This document shows positions 1 through 6,249 of a stretch of 9,201 bases of DNA, piece after piece. Source of the DNA: Akkermansiaceae bacterium. GTDB taxonomy: Bacteria; Verrucomicrobiota; Verrucomicrobiia; Verrucomicrobiales; Akkermansiaceae. The position numbers were made by a program, and so were the translations under genes. How positions within the stretch are numbered: position 1 is the stretch's first letter; every line of letters starts with the position of its first letter. The notes under the pieces were generated by a model. That model was given only the letters and a program-made list of their open reading frames with translations, did not search any database and was not told where the DNA came from. The stretch covers positions 1 through 9,201 of the forward strand of contig JALOTR010000198.1 in assembly GCA_025457805.1 (NCBI GenBank), given 5' to 3'.

Positions 1-58
1 AAACCTGGCCGTGGGCAAGGGCGGTGAGCAGGAAGGGAAGAAGGATCCGGGTTTTCAT
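1..58 (-). CDS. Secreted protein, N-terminal fragment (signal peptide only)
   Basis: An ATG at 58-56 on the minus strand opens a frame running off the left edge, giving 19 codons (MKTRILLPFLLTALAHGQV). This is a textbook Sec signal peptide: a K/R-containing start, a hydrophobic core (ILLPFLLTALA), and a likely signal peptidase I site after AHG. The heparinase-like protein at 3168 has a very similar end (LTMAHG|Q), which supports reading this as a real gene. The start lies 35 nt after the stop of the 498-94 gene, so the two are probably co-transcribed. There is no strong Shine-Dalgarno sequence; the leader is C-rich and contains a tandem 8-bp repeat. The mature protein lies outside the window, so function is unknown. 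Confidence 0.6.
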   Translation of the reverse strand, partial: MKTRILLPFLLTALAHGQV

Positions 59-74
59 GGGGCGGCGGGAAAAG

Positions 75-90
75 GGCTCGATGGCTCGAT
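75..90. repeat. Perfect tandem duplication of an 8-bp unit
   Basis: The unit ggctcgat occurs twice head to tail (75-82 and 83-90), in the short gap between the stop of the 498-94 gene and the start of the left-edge secreted protein. It looks like a slippage duplication in the intercistronic leader; no function is evident. Confidence 0.7.
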
Positions 91-93
91 TTG

Positions 94-498
94 TTAGAGG
101 CGGTTCACTCCGGTGGCGACGGCGATGCCGCCTTGGCGGAACTTCACGCGGAACGAGTATTTTTGTTTGGTATCGATATTGAGCTTGTTGAATTCGGCAG
201 GGATTTCCACGCCCACGAATTCATCGCCGGATGGGGTGTTGACGCGGACGCTGACGAGTTGGCCCTTGTCGCTGGTCCACTGGAGTTTCTCGTCCACCTG
301 GCCTTCCACGACGTATTCGTTGCCGCGCAGGCTGTTGCCGTTTTCGAGCAGTTCCTCGATGTCCAGCGGCTTGGTTTCGCCAAACGAGGCGGATTTTTTC
401 CCCAGAAGGGATTTGCCGGCGAAGATGGCGACGACGATGGCACCTGCGGCACCGATCAGGACGCCGGGGTTGAGACTGGAACTTGCGCGACGGGCCAT
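94..498 (-). CDS. Small single-pass membrane protein with a beta-rich C-terminal domain (hypothetical)
   Basis: This encodes 134 aa. The ATG at 498 (MARRASSS) was chosen over the open frame reaching to 702. The extra 68 residues are Arg/Pro/His-rich and non-protein-like, and they would overlap the end of the upstream ABC gene. After a basic N-terminus comes one hydrophobic segment at about residues 13-28 (VLIGAAGAIVVAIFAG), then KSLLGKK, so an N-in orientation is likely, with the rest in the periplasm. The C-terminal part alternates beta-strand-like stretches (EYVVEGQVDEKLQW, QLVSVRVNT, FVGVEIP, KYSFRVKFR, GGIAVATGVNRL), suggesting a small beta barrel of OB-fold type; that is inference from pattern only. 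I do not recognise a named family. It lies 178 nt downstream of the ABC gene and 35 nt upstream of a secreted protein gene, on the same strand. Confidence 0.75.
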   Translation of the reverse strand: MARRASSSLNPGVLIGAAGAIVVAIFAGKSLLGKKSASFGETKPLDIEELLENGNSLRGNEYVVEGQVDEKLQWTSDKGQLVSVRVNTPSGDEFVGVEIPAEFNKLNIDTKQKYSFRVKFRQGGIAVATGVNRL

Positions 499-537
499 GG
501 ATTTGAAAAGGACAGGGTGGATGGTGTGGGTGAAACC

Positions 538-555
538 GGGAGCGATGGGAGCGAT
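538..555. repeat. Perfect tandem duplication of a 9-bp unit in a leader
   Basis: gggagcgat occurs twice in direct tandem (538-546, 547-555), about 40 nt upstream of the start of the small membrane protein gene. The rest of the 499-676 gap shows no recognisable terminator or strong promoter. The repeat is probably slippage-derived. Confidence 0.65.
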
Positions 556-676
556 GTGAAAGCGGCACCGCGAGGGCAAACCGCTTGCAAATGGAAAGAT
601 GGCGAGGGAACGGGAAAAATCGAGAGCAAAGCGCGGATACGGCAGCCTGCGTCCCGGAGTATCATCGGGGGAACGG

Positions 677-2479
677 TCAATCCCACTGCGGCCGGCAGGC
701 ACCTGCCCATGCGGCGATGAGCGCCACGCCGATGTGGGCGCAGAGGGCGTAGAGGCAGGCGTTTTGCGGCGAAATGCCGGTATCGATGACGGATTTCACC
801 GCATCGTGCACGCGGGTTTGCAAGGCTTCCACCGAGCCGGACCAGGCCCAGTAGGCGGAGATGAAGGGCCGGGTGAAGGCCTCGATTTTTTCCGGCAAGG
901 CCAGCACCGCGCCGGAGAGCGGGAGTTGGAAACCGACGAGGTAGATCGACAGCAGCGAGGCCTGCTCGGCGGTGCGCATCAGGGCGGAAATGGCCAGACA
1001 GATGGCGGTCATGGCCGCGTTGACGAGCAATAGGAAACCGGCGTGTTGCACGAGATCGCCCCGGAAGGTGCCGAAAAGATTCACGAAAAACGCCATCCAC
1101 AAGGACTGCGTGATCACAAGGCAGGCGAGAAATGCGACCTTCGACGCAAGGTAAGCGGATGGCCGCAGCCCGCCGAATTTTTCCTTCTCATAAATCGGCC
1201 TCTCCCCGGCGATTTCCCGAGCGGAGTTGTTCGATCCCATGAGCGAGAGCAGCACCACCTGGAACATGATGATCCCGGAAACCGCCGAGCCGACCTTCGC
1301 CTGATCCGCTCGCACGCTTTGTTGTTCCTGGATCTCGACAAAGACGTCGGTCTGCTTGGTGTCCGAGTATCCGCGAATGGGCTCGGAGGCTTTTTCGCTG
1401 AAAATGGTGACCAGCAGCGGGAAACAAATGAGGATCGCGAGCTGGAGAAAGACCTGGCCGCGATCGCGGAAAAAGATCCTCCAACGCCGGGACAGCAGCG
1501 TGGAAAACTGGCTGAAAAAGCCCGGCAGCTTCAAGGCATCCGCCTCCTCCCGCTTGCGGGTGGCGGCGCGCTTGCCGGACTCCGCGTCATCGTCTGCCGC
1601 CGGATCGCTGATTTCCGGCTCGGGCAATTTCGGCTTCGCTGGCACGTGCAGCGCACCGCTGGCGACGAGCTTTTCGCGATTCCGATCGAGCATTTTCTGA
1701 TAGGAAGCGCGGTGTTTCTGCCAGGAAACATGCCACCGCTCGGAAGGTTGCGAGGCCAGCCGGGGATACACTTCCTCGGTATCGTGGACCGAAAAATAGT
1801 GGGTGAGCTGCTCCGGCGGACCATGGAACGCCACCCGGCCCTCGTGCAGGACGAGGATGGAATCATACAACTCCAGGTGCGACAGCGAGTGCGTTACCGA
1901 AAGCACGATCCGCCCGTCCTTGCGGGACAAATCATGCAGCAGCCTCACAATTTCCCGCTCGGACCGTGGATCCAAACCAGAGGTGACTTCGTCGCAAAGC
2001 AGGATTTTCGGATCGGAAACCAGCTCCATGGCCAGGCCCAGACGCCGTTTTTGCCCGCCGGAAAGCACCTTCACCTGGCGGTCGCTGATGGGCCCCAGGC
2101 CGGTTTCCTCCAGCACCCGGTCGATCCGCGCGTCCAGCTCCGCGGTGTTGCGGGACTTCACTCTCAAGCGCGTGGCCGCTTCTACCGATTCGTCCACCGT
2201 CAGCGGATCGTAGGCGATGGAAAACTGCGGCACGTAGCCAATTTCCGAAGGCGAGAAATCCTCATCTTCCGACAAATTCCGCTCGTCCCAAAACAAAGCC
2301 CCGCCGGATTCCGGATTCAGCCCGGCGATGGTCTTCAGCAAGGTGGTTTTGCCACATCCGGATGGCCCGACGATGGCCATGAAATGCCCCTTCGGTACCT
2401 GGATCGAAACGCGGTCCACCAATGGGACTTCTTCCCCGTCTTTGCGGATGATGAAACTGACTTCCTTGAGTTCTAACAC
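677..2479 (-). CDS. ABCG-type ABC transporter, fused ATPase and permease half transporter
   Basis: This 600-aa protein has the domain order ATPase then membrane domain, as in ABCG/White-type half transporters, which act as dimers in the inner membrane. ATPase motifs: Walker A GPSGCGKT (38-45), Q-loop Q85 (VPQF), signature LSGGQ (139-143), Walker B ILLCDE (159-164), SGLD (167-170), H-loop H197. A charged linker (about 245-318) leads to an ABC2-type membrane domain with about six helices near 343-361, 398-415, 444-468, 479-500, 507-529 and 577-595. The REIAGERPIYEKEKFGG stretch (421-437) is typical of the ABCG loop. The start is GTG: an in-frame TGA lies 21 nt upstream and no ATG falls between. 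The Walker B region reads CDEVTSGLD instead of the usual LDEPTSGLD, but the catalytic Glu is kept. The substrate cannot be read from sequence. The gene follows the Fe-S scaffold gene by about 90 nt on the same strand. Confidence 0.92.
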   Translation of the reverse strand: MLELKEVSFIIRKDGEEVPLVDRVSIQVPKGHFMAIVGPSGCGKTTLLKTIAGLNPESGGALFWDERNLSEDEDFSPSEIGYVPQFSIAYDPLTVDESVEAATRLRVKSRNTAELDARIDRVLEETGLGPISDRQVKVLSGGQKRRLGLAMELVSDPKILLCDEVTSGLDPRSEREIVRLLHDLSRKDGRIVLSVTHSLSHLELYDSILVLHEGRVAFHGPPEQLTHYFSVHDTEEVYPRLASQPSERWHVSWQKHRASYQKMLDRNREKLVASGALHVPAKPKLPEPEISDPAADDDAESGKRAATRKREEADALKLPGFFSQFSTLLSRRWRIFFRDRGQVFLQLAILICFPLLVTIFSEKASEPIRGYSDTKQTDVFVEIQEQQSVRADQAKVGSAVSGIIMFQVVLLSLMGSNNSAREIAGERPIYEKEKFGGLRPSAYLASKVAFLACLVITQSLWMAFFVNLFGTFRGDLVQHAGFLLLVNAAMTAICLAISALMRTAEQASLLSIYLVGFQLPLSGAVLALPEKIEAFTRPFISAYWAWSGSVEALQTRVHDAVKSVIDTGISPQNACLYALCAHIGVALIAAWAGACRPQWD

Positions 2480-2570
2480 AGGTAAAAAGGTGGCTATTCA
2501 ACAAACGGACCGCCCGCACTCGGTCTATCGCTCACGCGGAAATAATCCCCGCGCTGCTGGCAGGCCTGAA

Positions 2571-3041
2571 TCACAGCGGCACGATCCGGATCCCGCCCGC
2601 AGGTTTCTTGTGAATGTCCGCCGCCAGCGTGTTGCTCGCCGGGGCAGTGCCGGATGGCGCGGGGTCGCCCGGCGATTGATCGAGCGCATTTCGCAGCGCG
2701 CCTTCCACGAGCTGGCCGCAATGGATTTTCATCGGCGGCAAGGCCCCGAGATCGCCCGCCAGCTCGCTCGCGCTCATCAGCTTGGCCTCTTCCGCGGTTT
2801 TCCCGCGCAGCAACTCGGTAGCCATGGATGCCACCGCGATGGCCGTCTGGCAGCCGAAGGCCTGGAACGAAGCCCGGTCGATCACCCGCTTGCCGTCCTT
2901 TTCGGTAAATTTCAGCCACATCCGCAACATGTCCCCGCACTCGGGCGAGCCCACCGTGCCCACCGCATCGGCATCGGGCAGCTCCCCCTGGTTTTGCGGG
3001 TTGGCGAGGGCTTCCTGGACTTTGTTTTCAAATGAACTCAT
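2571..3041 (-). CDS. IscU/NifU N-terminal-type Fe-S cluster scaffold protein
   Basis: This 156-aa protein aligns by eye with the IscU/NifU-N family, on which a cysteine desulfurase assembles [2Fe-2S] clusters for handover to apo-proteins in the cytoplasm. All cluster ligands are present at IscU-like spacing: Cys35 and Asp37 in GSPECGD, Cys64 in AFGCQTAIA, and Cys108 in LPPMKIHCGQLVEGAL. The ATG at 3041 (MSSFENKVQEAL) was chosen because the open frame upstream of it is low-complexity and antisense to the heparinase gene. It is longer than IscU because of a Pro/Ala/Gly-rich tail of about 36 residues (DQSPGDPAPS... to IRIVPL), which has no visible Nfu CxxC domain. No cysteine desulfurase, HscA/HscB or ferredoxin gene lies beside it in the window. 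It is divergent from the heparinase gene across a 126-bp gap. Confidence 0.88.
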   Translation of the reverse strand: MSSFENKVQEALANPQNQGELPDADAVGTVGSPECGDMLRMWLKFTEKDGKRVIDRASFQAFGCQTAIAVASMATELLRGKTAEEAKLMSASELAGDLGALPPMKIHCGQLVEGALRNALDQSPGDPAPSGTAPASNTLAADIHKKPAGGIRIVPL

Positions 3042-3063
3042 GGCGCGGTCGGGTCGGGTCCGC

Positions 3064-3092
3064 AGCCTAGCCCGTCCCCACCGCCAGTTCAA
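3064..3092 (-). promoter_or_regulatory. Possible sigma-70-like promoter for the Fe-S scaffold gene
   Basis: On the minus strand, TTGAAC (3092-3087) and TAGGCT (3069-3064) are separated by exactly 17 nt and lie just upstream of the start at 3041. The -35 matches 4 of 6 consensus bases and the -10 only 3 of 6, so this is weak. The rest of the 126-bp divergent gap is C/G-rich, and I see no clear promoter for the plus-strand gene at 3168. Confidence 0.22.
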
Positions 3093-3167
3093 GCCCGCTG
3101 CCAAATCCTCCCCTGCGAACAAAATCCAGCCCGCCCCGCGTAAGCACTCTCGACCCTTGTTTGCCCT

Positions 3168-3965
3168 ATGCTGAAATCCTGCGGAATCCTCCTGGCTGCC
3201 CTCACCATGGCCCACGGCCAGTTGGCGGAAAAACCCCACCCGCGCCTCTGGCTTCCCAGTTCGGGTGAGGCGGCGATCCGCGAAAAAATCGCCCGCGATC
3301 CCCTCGCCGCCCGCCTCCAAACGGCCGTCATGGCCGAGGCGGAGAAGGTCCTCAAAAAACGCACCTGCCGTTACGAAATCCCCGATGGCAAACGCCTGCT
3401 CGCCGAGTCCCGCCTCGCCCTCCACAACATCCTCCACACCGCCTGGGCATGGCGCATGGGCGGCGGCGAGCCCTACCGGCTCCGCACCATCGCGGAACTC
3501 GATGCCGCCTGCGCTCTCAAGGACTGGAACCCCAGCCACTTCCTCGACACCGCGGAAATGGCCACCGCCGTCGCCATCGGCTACGATTGGCTCCACGCCA
3601 CTCTCACTCCGGCGCAACGCGCCACCTACCGCCAGGCCCTGCTCGAAAAAGCCCTCGAACCCGCCAAGGAGGTCTACGACAAAAAAACCTGGTGGTCCAA
3701 ACCCACCAACAACTGGGCCCAAGTCTGCGGAGCCGGAATCGCCCTAGGTGCCGCCGCCATCGCCGACGAAAATCCAGCCCTCTCGGAAGAGCTCTTCACC
3801 CGCGGACTCGACCTCGTGCAAGCTTGCGGAATATTCTACCAACCAGACGGTATGTATCCGGAGGGGCCTGCCTACTGGCACTATGGAACCAATTACCACG
3901 TCATGATGCTCGCCGCCTGCGCGCCACTCGGCAGGCCCATCCCCCACGATCCCATCCTCCGCTAG
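3168..3965 (+). CDS. Heparinase-like protein, N-terminal piece (signal peptide and alpha-toroid)
   Basis: This 265-aa piece ends at the internal TAG. Residues 1-17 form a Sec signal peptide with a likely cleavage site AHG|Q. Then comes HPRLWLP, a common opening of alginate lyase/heparinase-like toroid proteins. Further helices carry the family-typical blocks AIGYDWLH (137-143 region), NNWAQVCGAGIALGAAA (181-197) and YPEGPAYWHYGTNYH (230-244). Tyr and Asn/His residues in the last two are where this fold usually places its active site. Alone it lacks the beta-sandwich and the final toroid helices, so independent activity is unlikely. The start has no good Shine-Dalgarno sequence; it is supported by the signal peptide. 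The Fe-S scaffold gene is divergent, 126 bp away. Confidence 0.65.
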   Translation: MLKSCGILLAALTMAHGQLAEKPHPRLWLPSSGEAAIREKIARDPLAARLQTAVMAEAEKVLKKRTCRYEIPDGKRLLAESRLALHNILHTAWAWRMGGGEPYRLRTIAELDAACALKDWNPSHFLDTAEMATAVAIGYDWLHATLTPAQRATYRQALLEKALEPAKEVYDKKTWWSKPTNNWAQVCGAGIALGAAAIADENPALSEELFTRGLDLVQACGIFYQPDGMYPEGPAYWHYGTNYHVMMLAACAPLGRPIPHDPILR

Positions 3966-3968
3966 GCT

Positions 3969-3983
3969 GGGGATTCGATCATG
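3969..3983 (+). promoter_or_regulatory. Possible ribosome binding site and restart ATG after the nonsense codon
   Basis: GGGGA at 3969-3973 lies 7 nt before an in-frame ATG at 3981, only 15 nt past the TAG. Most genes in this window lack such a motif, so it may allow reinitiation and separate translation of the C-terminal half. The GGGGA also simply encodes part of the conserved Ala-Gly-Asp stretch, so chance is a fair alternative. Confidence 0.3.
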
Positions 3984-4922
3984 CACCTCTCCAGCCCGAT
4001 GGGGATTTACTACAACTTTGCGGACGGCAATCCGAGCCGCGCCGTGCCCTCCGCTGCCCAGGCATGGATCGCCAGCCAATATCGCGATGCCGCCCAGGCC
4101 CGTTACATCCGCGGCCAGCTCAGCCTCCTCCTCGATGAGGGCAAAGGCAAAATGAATGGTGAGCGCTGGTTTCCCCTCACCCTGCTCTGGCTCCCGCCCG
4201 CCCCGCCGGACTCGACTCCCCTCCCCCTCGCCGCTGCCTATCAGGGCGAGCAATCGATGGCGCTTTTCCGGACAAATTGGTCAAACGACGCCGCCTGGCT
4301 CGCCATCAAAGGCGGCACGCCGGCAGCCAGCCACGGCCACATGGACGTCGGTTCCTTCGTCTTCGATGCCCACGGGCAACGCTGGTTTCACGACCTCGGC
4401 AGCGAAGATTACAACCACCCCGGCTATTTCGGCAAAGCCCGTTGGACTTACTACCGCCTCCAAAACCGATCCCACAACACTCTGGAAATCAACGGCCAGC
4501 TCCAAAACCCTGATTCCAAACCCTGCCCGCTCACCCAGTCCTCCCTCAAAGGCAATCCCTTCGCCGCCTCCTTTGATCTCAGCGATGCCTACCAAGGATC
4601 CGCCGCCAAGGTCATCCGCAGCGCCCGCTTCGACAAAAATTCCGGAACGACCCGCATCGAAGACACCATCACCGAGCCGGCTGGCGAAATCATCTGGCGC
4701 GCCCTGACCGATGCGCAAATCACCATCGATGGCCCCACCGCCACACTCCGGAAGGCCGGCAAACAAATCCTCGTCCGCCGGCTCAGCCCCGAAGGCACCT
4801 GGACCATCGGCAAAACCACGCCGCCGCAGAAAATCGAAAAACAGAACGAAAAGTTCCGCGCCCTCGTCCTCACCATCCCCAAGTCCCCGAAAGTTTCCAT
4901 CTCGGTGGAAATCAAACCCTGA
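3981..4922 (+). CDS. Heparinase-like protein, C-terminal piece (heparinase II/III domain)
   Basis: This 313-aa piece begins at the first ATG after the TAG. It starts in the conserved MHLSSPMGIYYNFADG block, finishes the toroid, and enters the heparinase II/III domain. Diagnostic blocks are SHGHMDVGSFVFDAHG (117-132 of this piece), with a conserved His at the SHGH site, the WFHDLGSEDY stretch, and YYRLQNRSHNTLEINGQ (157-173), a hallmark of this family. The remainder is beta-sandwich-like. It has no signal peptide of its own. If translated alone it would stay in the cytoplasm, apart from the exported N-terminal piece, so a functional split enzyme is doubtful. It ends 15 nt before the MBL hydrolase gene, suggesting one transcript. 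Confidence 0.65.
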   Translation: MHLSSPMGIYYNFADGNPSRAVPSAAQAWIASQYRDAAQARYIRGQLSLLLDEGKGKMNGERWFPLTLLWLPPAPPDSTPLPLAAAYQGEQSMALFRTNWSNDAAWLAIKGGTPAASHGHMDVGSFVFDAHGQRWFHDLGSEDYNHPGYFGKARWTYYRLQNRSHNTLEINGQLQNPDSKPCPLTQSSLKGNPFAASFDLSDAYQGSAAKVIRSARFDKNSGTTRIEDTITEPAGEIIWRALTDAQITIDGPTATLRKAGKQILVRRLSPEGTWTIGKTTPPQKIEKQNEKFRALVLTIPKSPKVSISVEIKP

Positions 4923-4937
4923 CCCTGATCCGCGCCG

Positions 4938-5945
4938 ATGAACCCACCCAATCCATCCTTCAGCCGCCGCTCATTCCTTGGCAGCTCATTGGCCAGCATC
5001 GGCGCACTCAGCGCAAGCGCACCCCTCGCCCAAGCCCAGTCCACTCCGGACAAGGCCCCCAGCCGCAACCCTTTCGTCTATCATTTCAAAATCGGCGAAA
5101 TCGATGCCTGGTCCATCAGCGACGGCCACTTGCTCTTCCGCGATCCGCTCAACCTCATGTGGCCCGAAGACGCCCGCCCCGCCATGCGGAGCTGGCTGGA
5201 AACCCACGGCGAGCGGACCGATGGCATCCCGCTCTACATCAACATCCTCGTCATCCGCAGCGGTAAGGAAATCGCCATTTTCGATGCAGGATTCGGCCCC
5301 CGTTCCAATCCCGACCTCGGCTGGGTCGCGGCGGGGCTCAAGGAAATCGGCATCGCCCCGCAGGACATCACCGCCGGATTTCTCAGCCATGCCCATGCCG
5401 ACCACCTCGGCGGATTTGTCATCGATGGCAAACCCGCCTTTCCCAATGCCGCCTTCCACTACCTTCCGGCGGAACACGAGTTCTGGCACAGTCGCGAGCC
5501 GGACTTTTCCAAGTCCAAGCGCAACAAAGCCGAGCTTCCCGGGATGATCCAAACCATCCGGTCGCAATTTGAAATTCTCAAAACCCAGAGCCAGCCCCTC
5601 CAACCCGGCACCACCCTCCTCGGTGGAGCCGTCACCATCGAGGCAGCCCCCGGTCACACTGCTGGCCACGCCATTTTCCGCATCCGCTCCGGCAAGGAAG
5701 AACTCCTCCATCTCATGGACCTCGCCCACCATCACGGCTTCATGTTTCACGATCCCGGGTGGAACATTTCCTTCGATCACGATCCGGATCTCTCCATCGC
5801 CACCCGCCGCCAGGTCTTCGCCAGCGCCGCCGCCAAGAACACCCGCTGTTACGGCTTCCACGTCCCCTGGCCCGGCCTCGGTCGCATCCTCCCCCACCCC
5901 CCGGGCTACCTCTGGCACCCGGAACGCTGGTCCTGGGGCAGCTGA
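4938..5945 (+). CDS. Tat-exported metallo-beta-lactamase-fold hydrolase (methyl parathion hydrolase / lactonase type)
   Basis: This 335-aa protein opens with a twin-arginine signal peptide: SRRSFLG (residues 9-15), a mild hydrophobic stretch, then APLAQAQ|S near residue 34. That implies folded export to the periplasm with metals loaded. Its binuclear metal site is complete: HAHADH (His151, His153, Asp155, His156), His240 in APGHTAGH, Asp261 in LMDLAHHH, and His308 in CYGFHVPWPGLGRI. The last motif is typical of the methyl parathion hydrolase / quorum-quenching lactonase branch. Family members hydrolyse lactones, phosphotriesters or other esters; the actual substrate is unknown. The ATG at 4938 is supported by the correctly placed Tat motif. 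It lies 15 nt after the heparinase-like gene, so the two are likely co-transcribed and may act on products of the same exported pathway (inference). Confidence 0.9.
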   Translation: MNPPNPSFSRRSFLGSSLASIGALSASAPLAQAQSTPDKAPSRNPFVYHFKIGEIDAWSISDGHLLFRDPLNLMWPEDARPAMRSWLETHGERTDGIPLYINILVIRSGKEIAIFDAGFGPRSNPDLGWVAAGLKEIGIAPQDITAGFLSHAHADHLGGFVIDGKPAFPNAAFHYLPAEHEFWHSREPDFSKSKRNKAELPGMIQTIRSQFEILKTQSQPLQPGTTLLGGAVTIEAAPGHTAGHAIFRIRSGKEELLHLMDLAHHHGFMFHDPGWNISFDHDPDLSIATRRQVFASAAAKNTRCYGFHVPWPGLGRILPHPPGYLWHPERWSWGS

Positions 5946-5974
5946 CCCCCCTCCCCCAGCCCCACCCCCACCCT
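5946..5974 (-). other. G-quadruplex-prone tract (G-rich on minus strand)
   Basis: Directly after the MBL gene stop, the plus strand has C-runs of 6, 5, 4, 5 and 3 separated by 1-2 bases. The minus strand therefore carries five G-runs of at least three, with loops of 1-2 nt, which satisfies the standard short-loop G-quadruplex pattern. It lies in the convergent gap between two 3' ends, where it could impede polymerase or simply be low-complexity sequence. Confidence 0.6.
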
Positions 5975-6033
5975 CAAATTGGAAGAGACAGAAATAATCA
6001 AATTCATGCTTGTTCAGCCGAGGTTTCCACACG

Positions 6034-6212
6034 GCCCAAAAGGCAGGGACGGATCTCCGCAGCCGTCCGGCGAATGGGGGGTGAAAGACGAGGCTCAAGA
6101 AGGGTCGTTCCGGCCCGGCTTGGGCTCGTTCTTTCGCAGCACATTCGCCGGACCGCCCGGCCGTCTTCGCTGAGGCTATGCCGGGCCAAGGAGGATCGGT
6201 CCCTACCTGGGC
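6034..6212. ncRNA. Structured intergenic element, three-way-junction-like fold (candidate ncRNA or palindromic element)
   Basis: Nearly the whole segment can be paired by hand. P1 is 6034-6056 with 6193-6212: gccca/tgggc, gg/cc, agggac/gtccct, gatc/gatc, with a 3-nt bulge and two mismatches. P2 is 12 perfect pairs, 6065-6076 with 6142-6153 (gtccggcgaatg/cattcgccggac). P3 is about 16 pairs with two single-base bulges, 6083-6099 with 6119-6135. P4 caps it, 6102-6106 with 6112-6116, around a GTTCC loop. P5 is a separate 7-bp hairpin, 6155-6161 with 6180-6186. Short open frames across it have no recognisable protein content. The element ends 7 nt before the terminator hairpin at 6218-6249, so a plus-strand RNA ending there is conceivable. 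It could instead be a miniature palindromic mobile element or repeat. Strand and function are unknown, and no known RNA family is recognised. Confidence 0.45.
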
Positions 6213-6217
6213 GAACG

Positions 6218-6249
6218 AAAAAGCCGGACAGGTTTCCCTGCCCGGCTTT
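6218..6249 (-). terminator. Rho-independent terminator of groES-groEL (possibly bidirectional)
   Basis: The arms aaagccggacagg (6220-6232) and cctgcccggcttt (6237-6249) pair over 13 positions with one A-C mismatch around a 4-nt loop (tttc). On the minus strand the stem is followed by TTTTT (6222-6218), about 50 nt beyond the groEL stop, as expected for an intrinsic terminator. On the plus strand the stem is followed by a T-rich stretch (tttgttgatttgatttt), so it may also stop plus-strand transcripts coming from the MBL gene or the structured element. Confidence 0.8.

Larger units (their letters stand above)
3168..4922 (+). pseudogene. Heparinase II/III-family polysaccharide lyase gene split by an in-frame TAG
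   Basis: Taken together, one frame runs from ATG 3168 to TGA 4922, with a single internal stop, TAG at 3963-3965, as codon 266 of about 584. The frame is the same on both sides, so this is a nonsense change and not a frameshift. The codons right after it (AGDSIMHLSSPMGIYYNFADG) continue the conserved block that normally follows in this family. The intact protein would be exported (signal peptide MLKSCGILLAALTMAHG|Q). It would have an alpha-toroid N-terminal domain and a heparinase II/III beta-sandwich domain, cutting acidic polysaccharides by beta-elimination in the periplasm or outside. The true substrate is not readable. TAG is one substitution from CAG or AAG, so a recent mutation or a base-call error are both possible. 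Alternatively, the second half may be translated separately from the ATG at 3981. Confidence 0.75.

Noticed and set aside
499..702. N-terminal extension of the small membrane protein up to position 702
   Set aside because: The extra residues are Arg/Pro-rich, not protein-like, and would overlap the end of the ABC gene.
694..707. Palindrome ggcagg-ca-cctgcc
   Set aside because: It lies inside the ABC gene near its end, and the 2-nt loop is too short for a natural hairpin; probably chance.
1043..2476. Plus-strand open frame of about 477 codons opposite the ABC transporter
   Set aside because: It is a mirror of the ABC coding frame; the ATPase and membrane motifs are all on the minus strand.
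2535..2553. Hairpin cgcgg...ccgcg between the Fe-S scaffold and ABC genes
   Set aside because: It has only five pairs around a 9-nt loop and no T-run, so it is not a credible terminator.
5979..6173. Small open frame in the MBL-groEL gap
   Set aside because: It needs a TTG start, is rich in Gly, Pro and Arg, and runs through the paired arms of the structured element; coding is unlikely.
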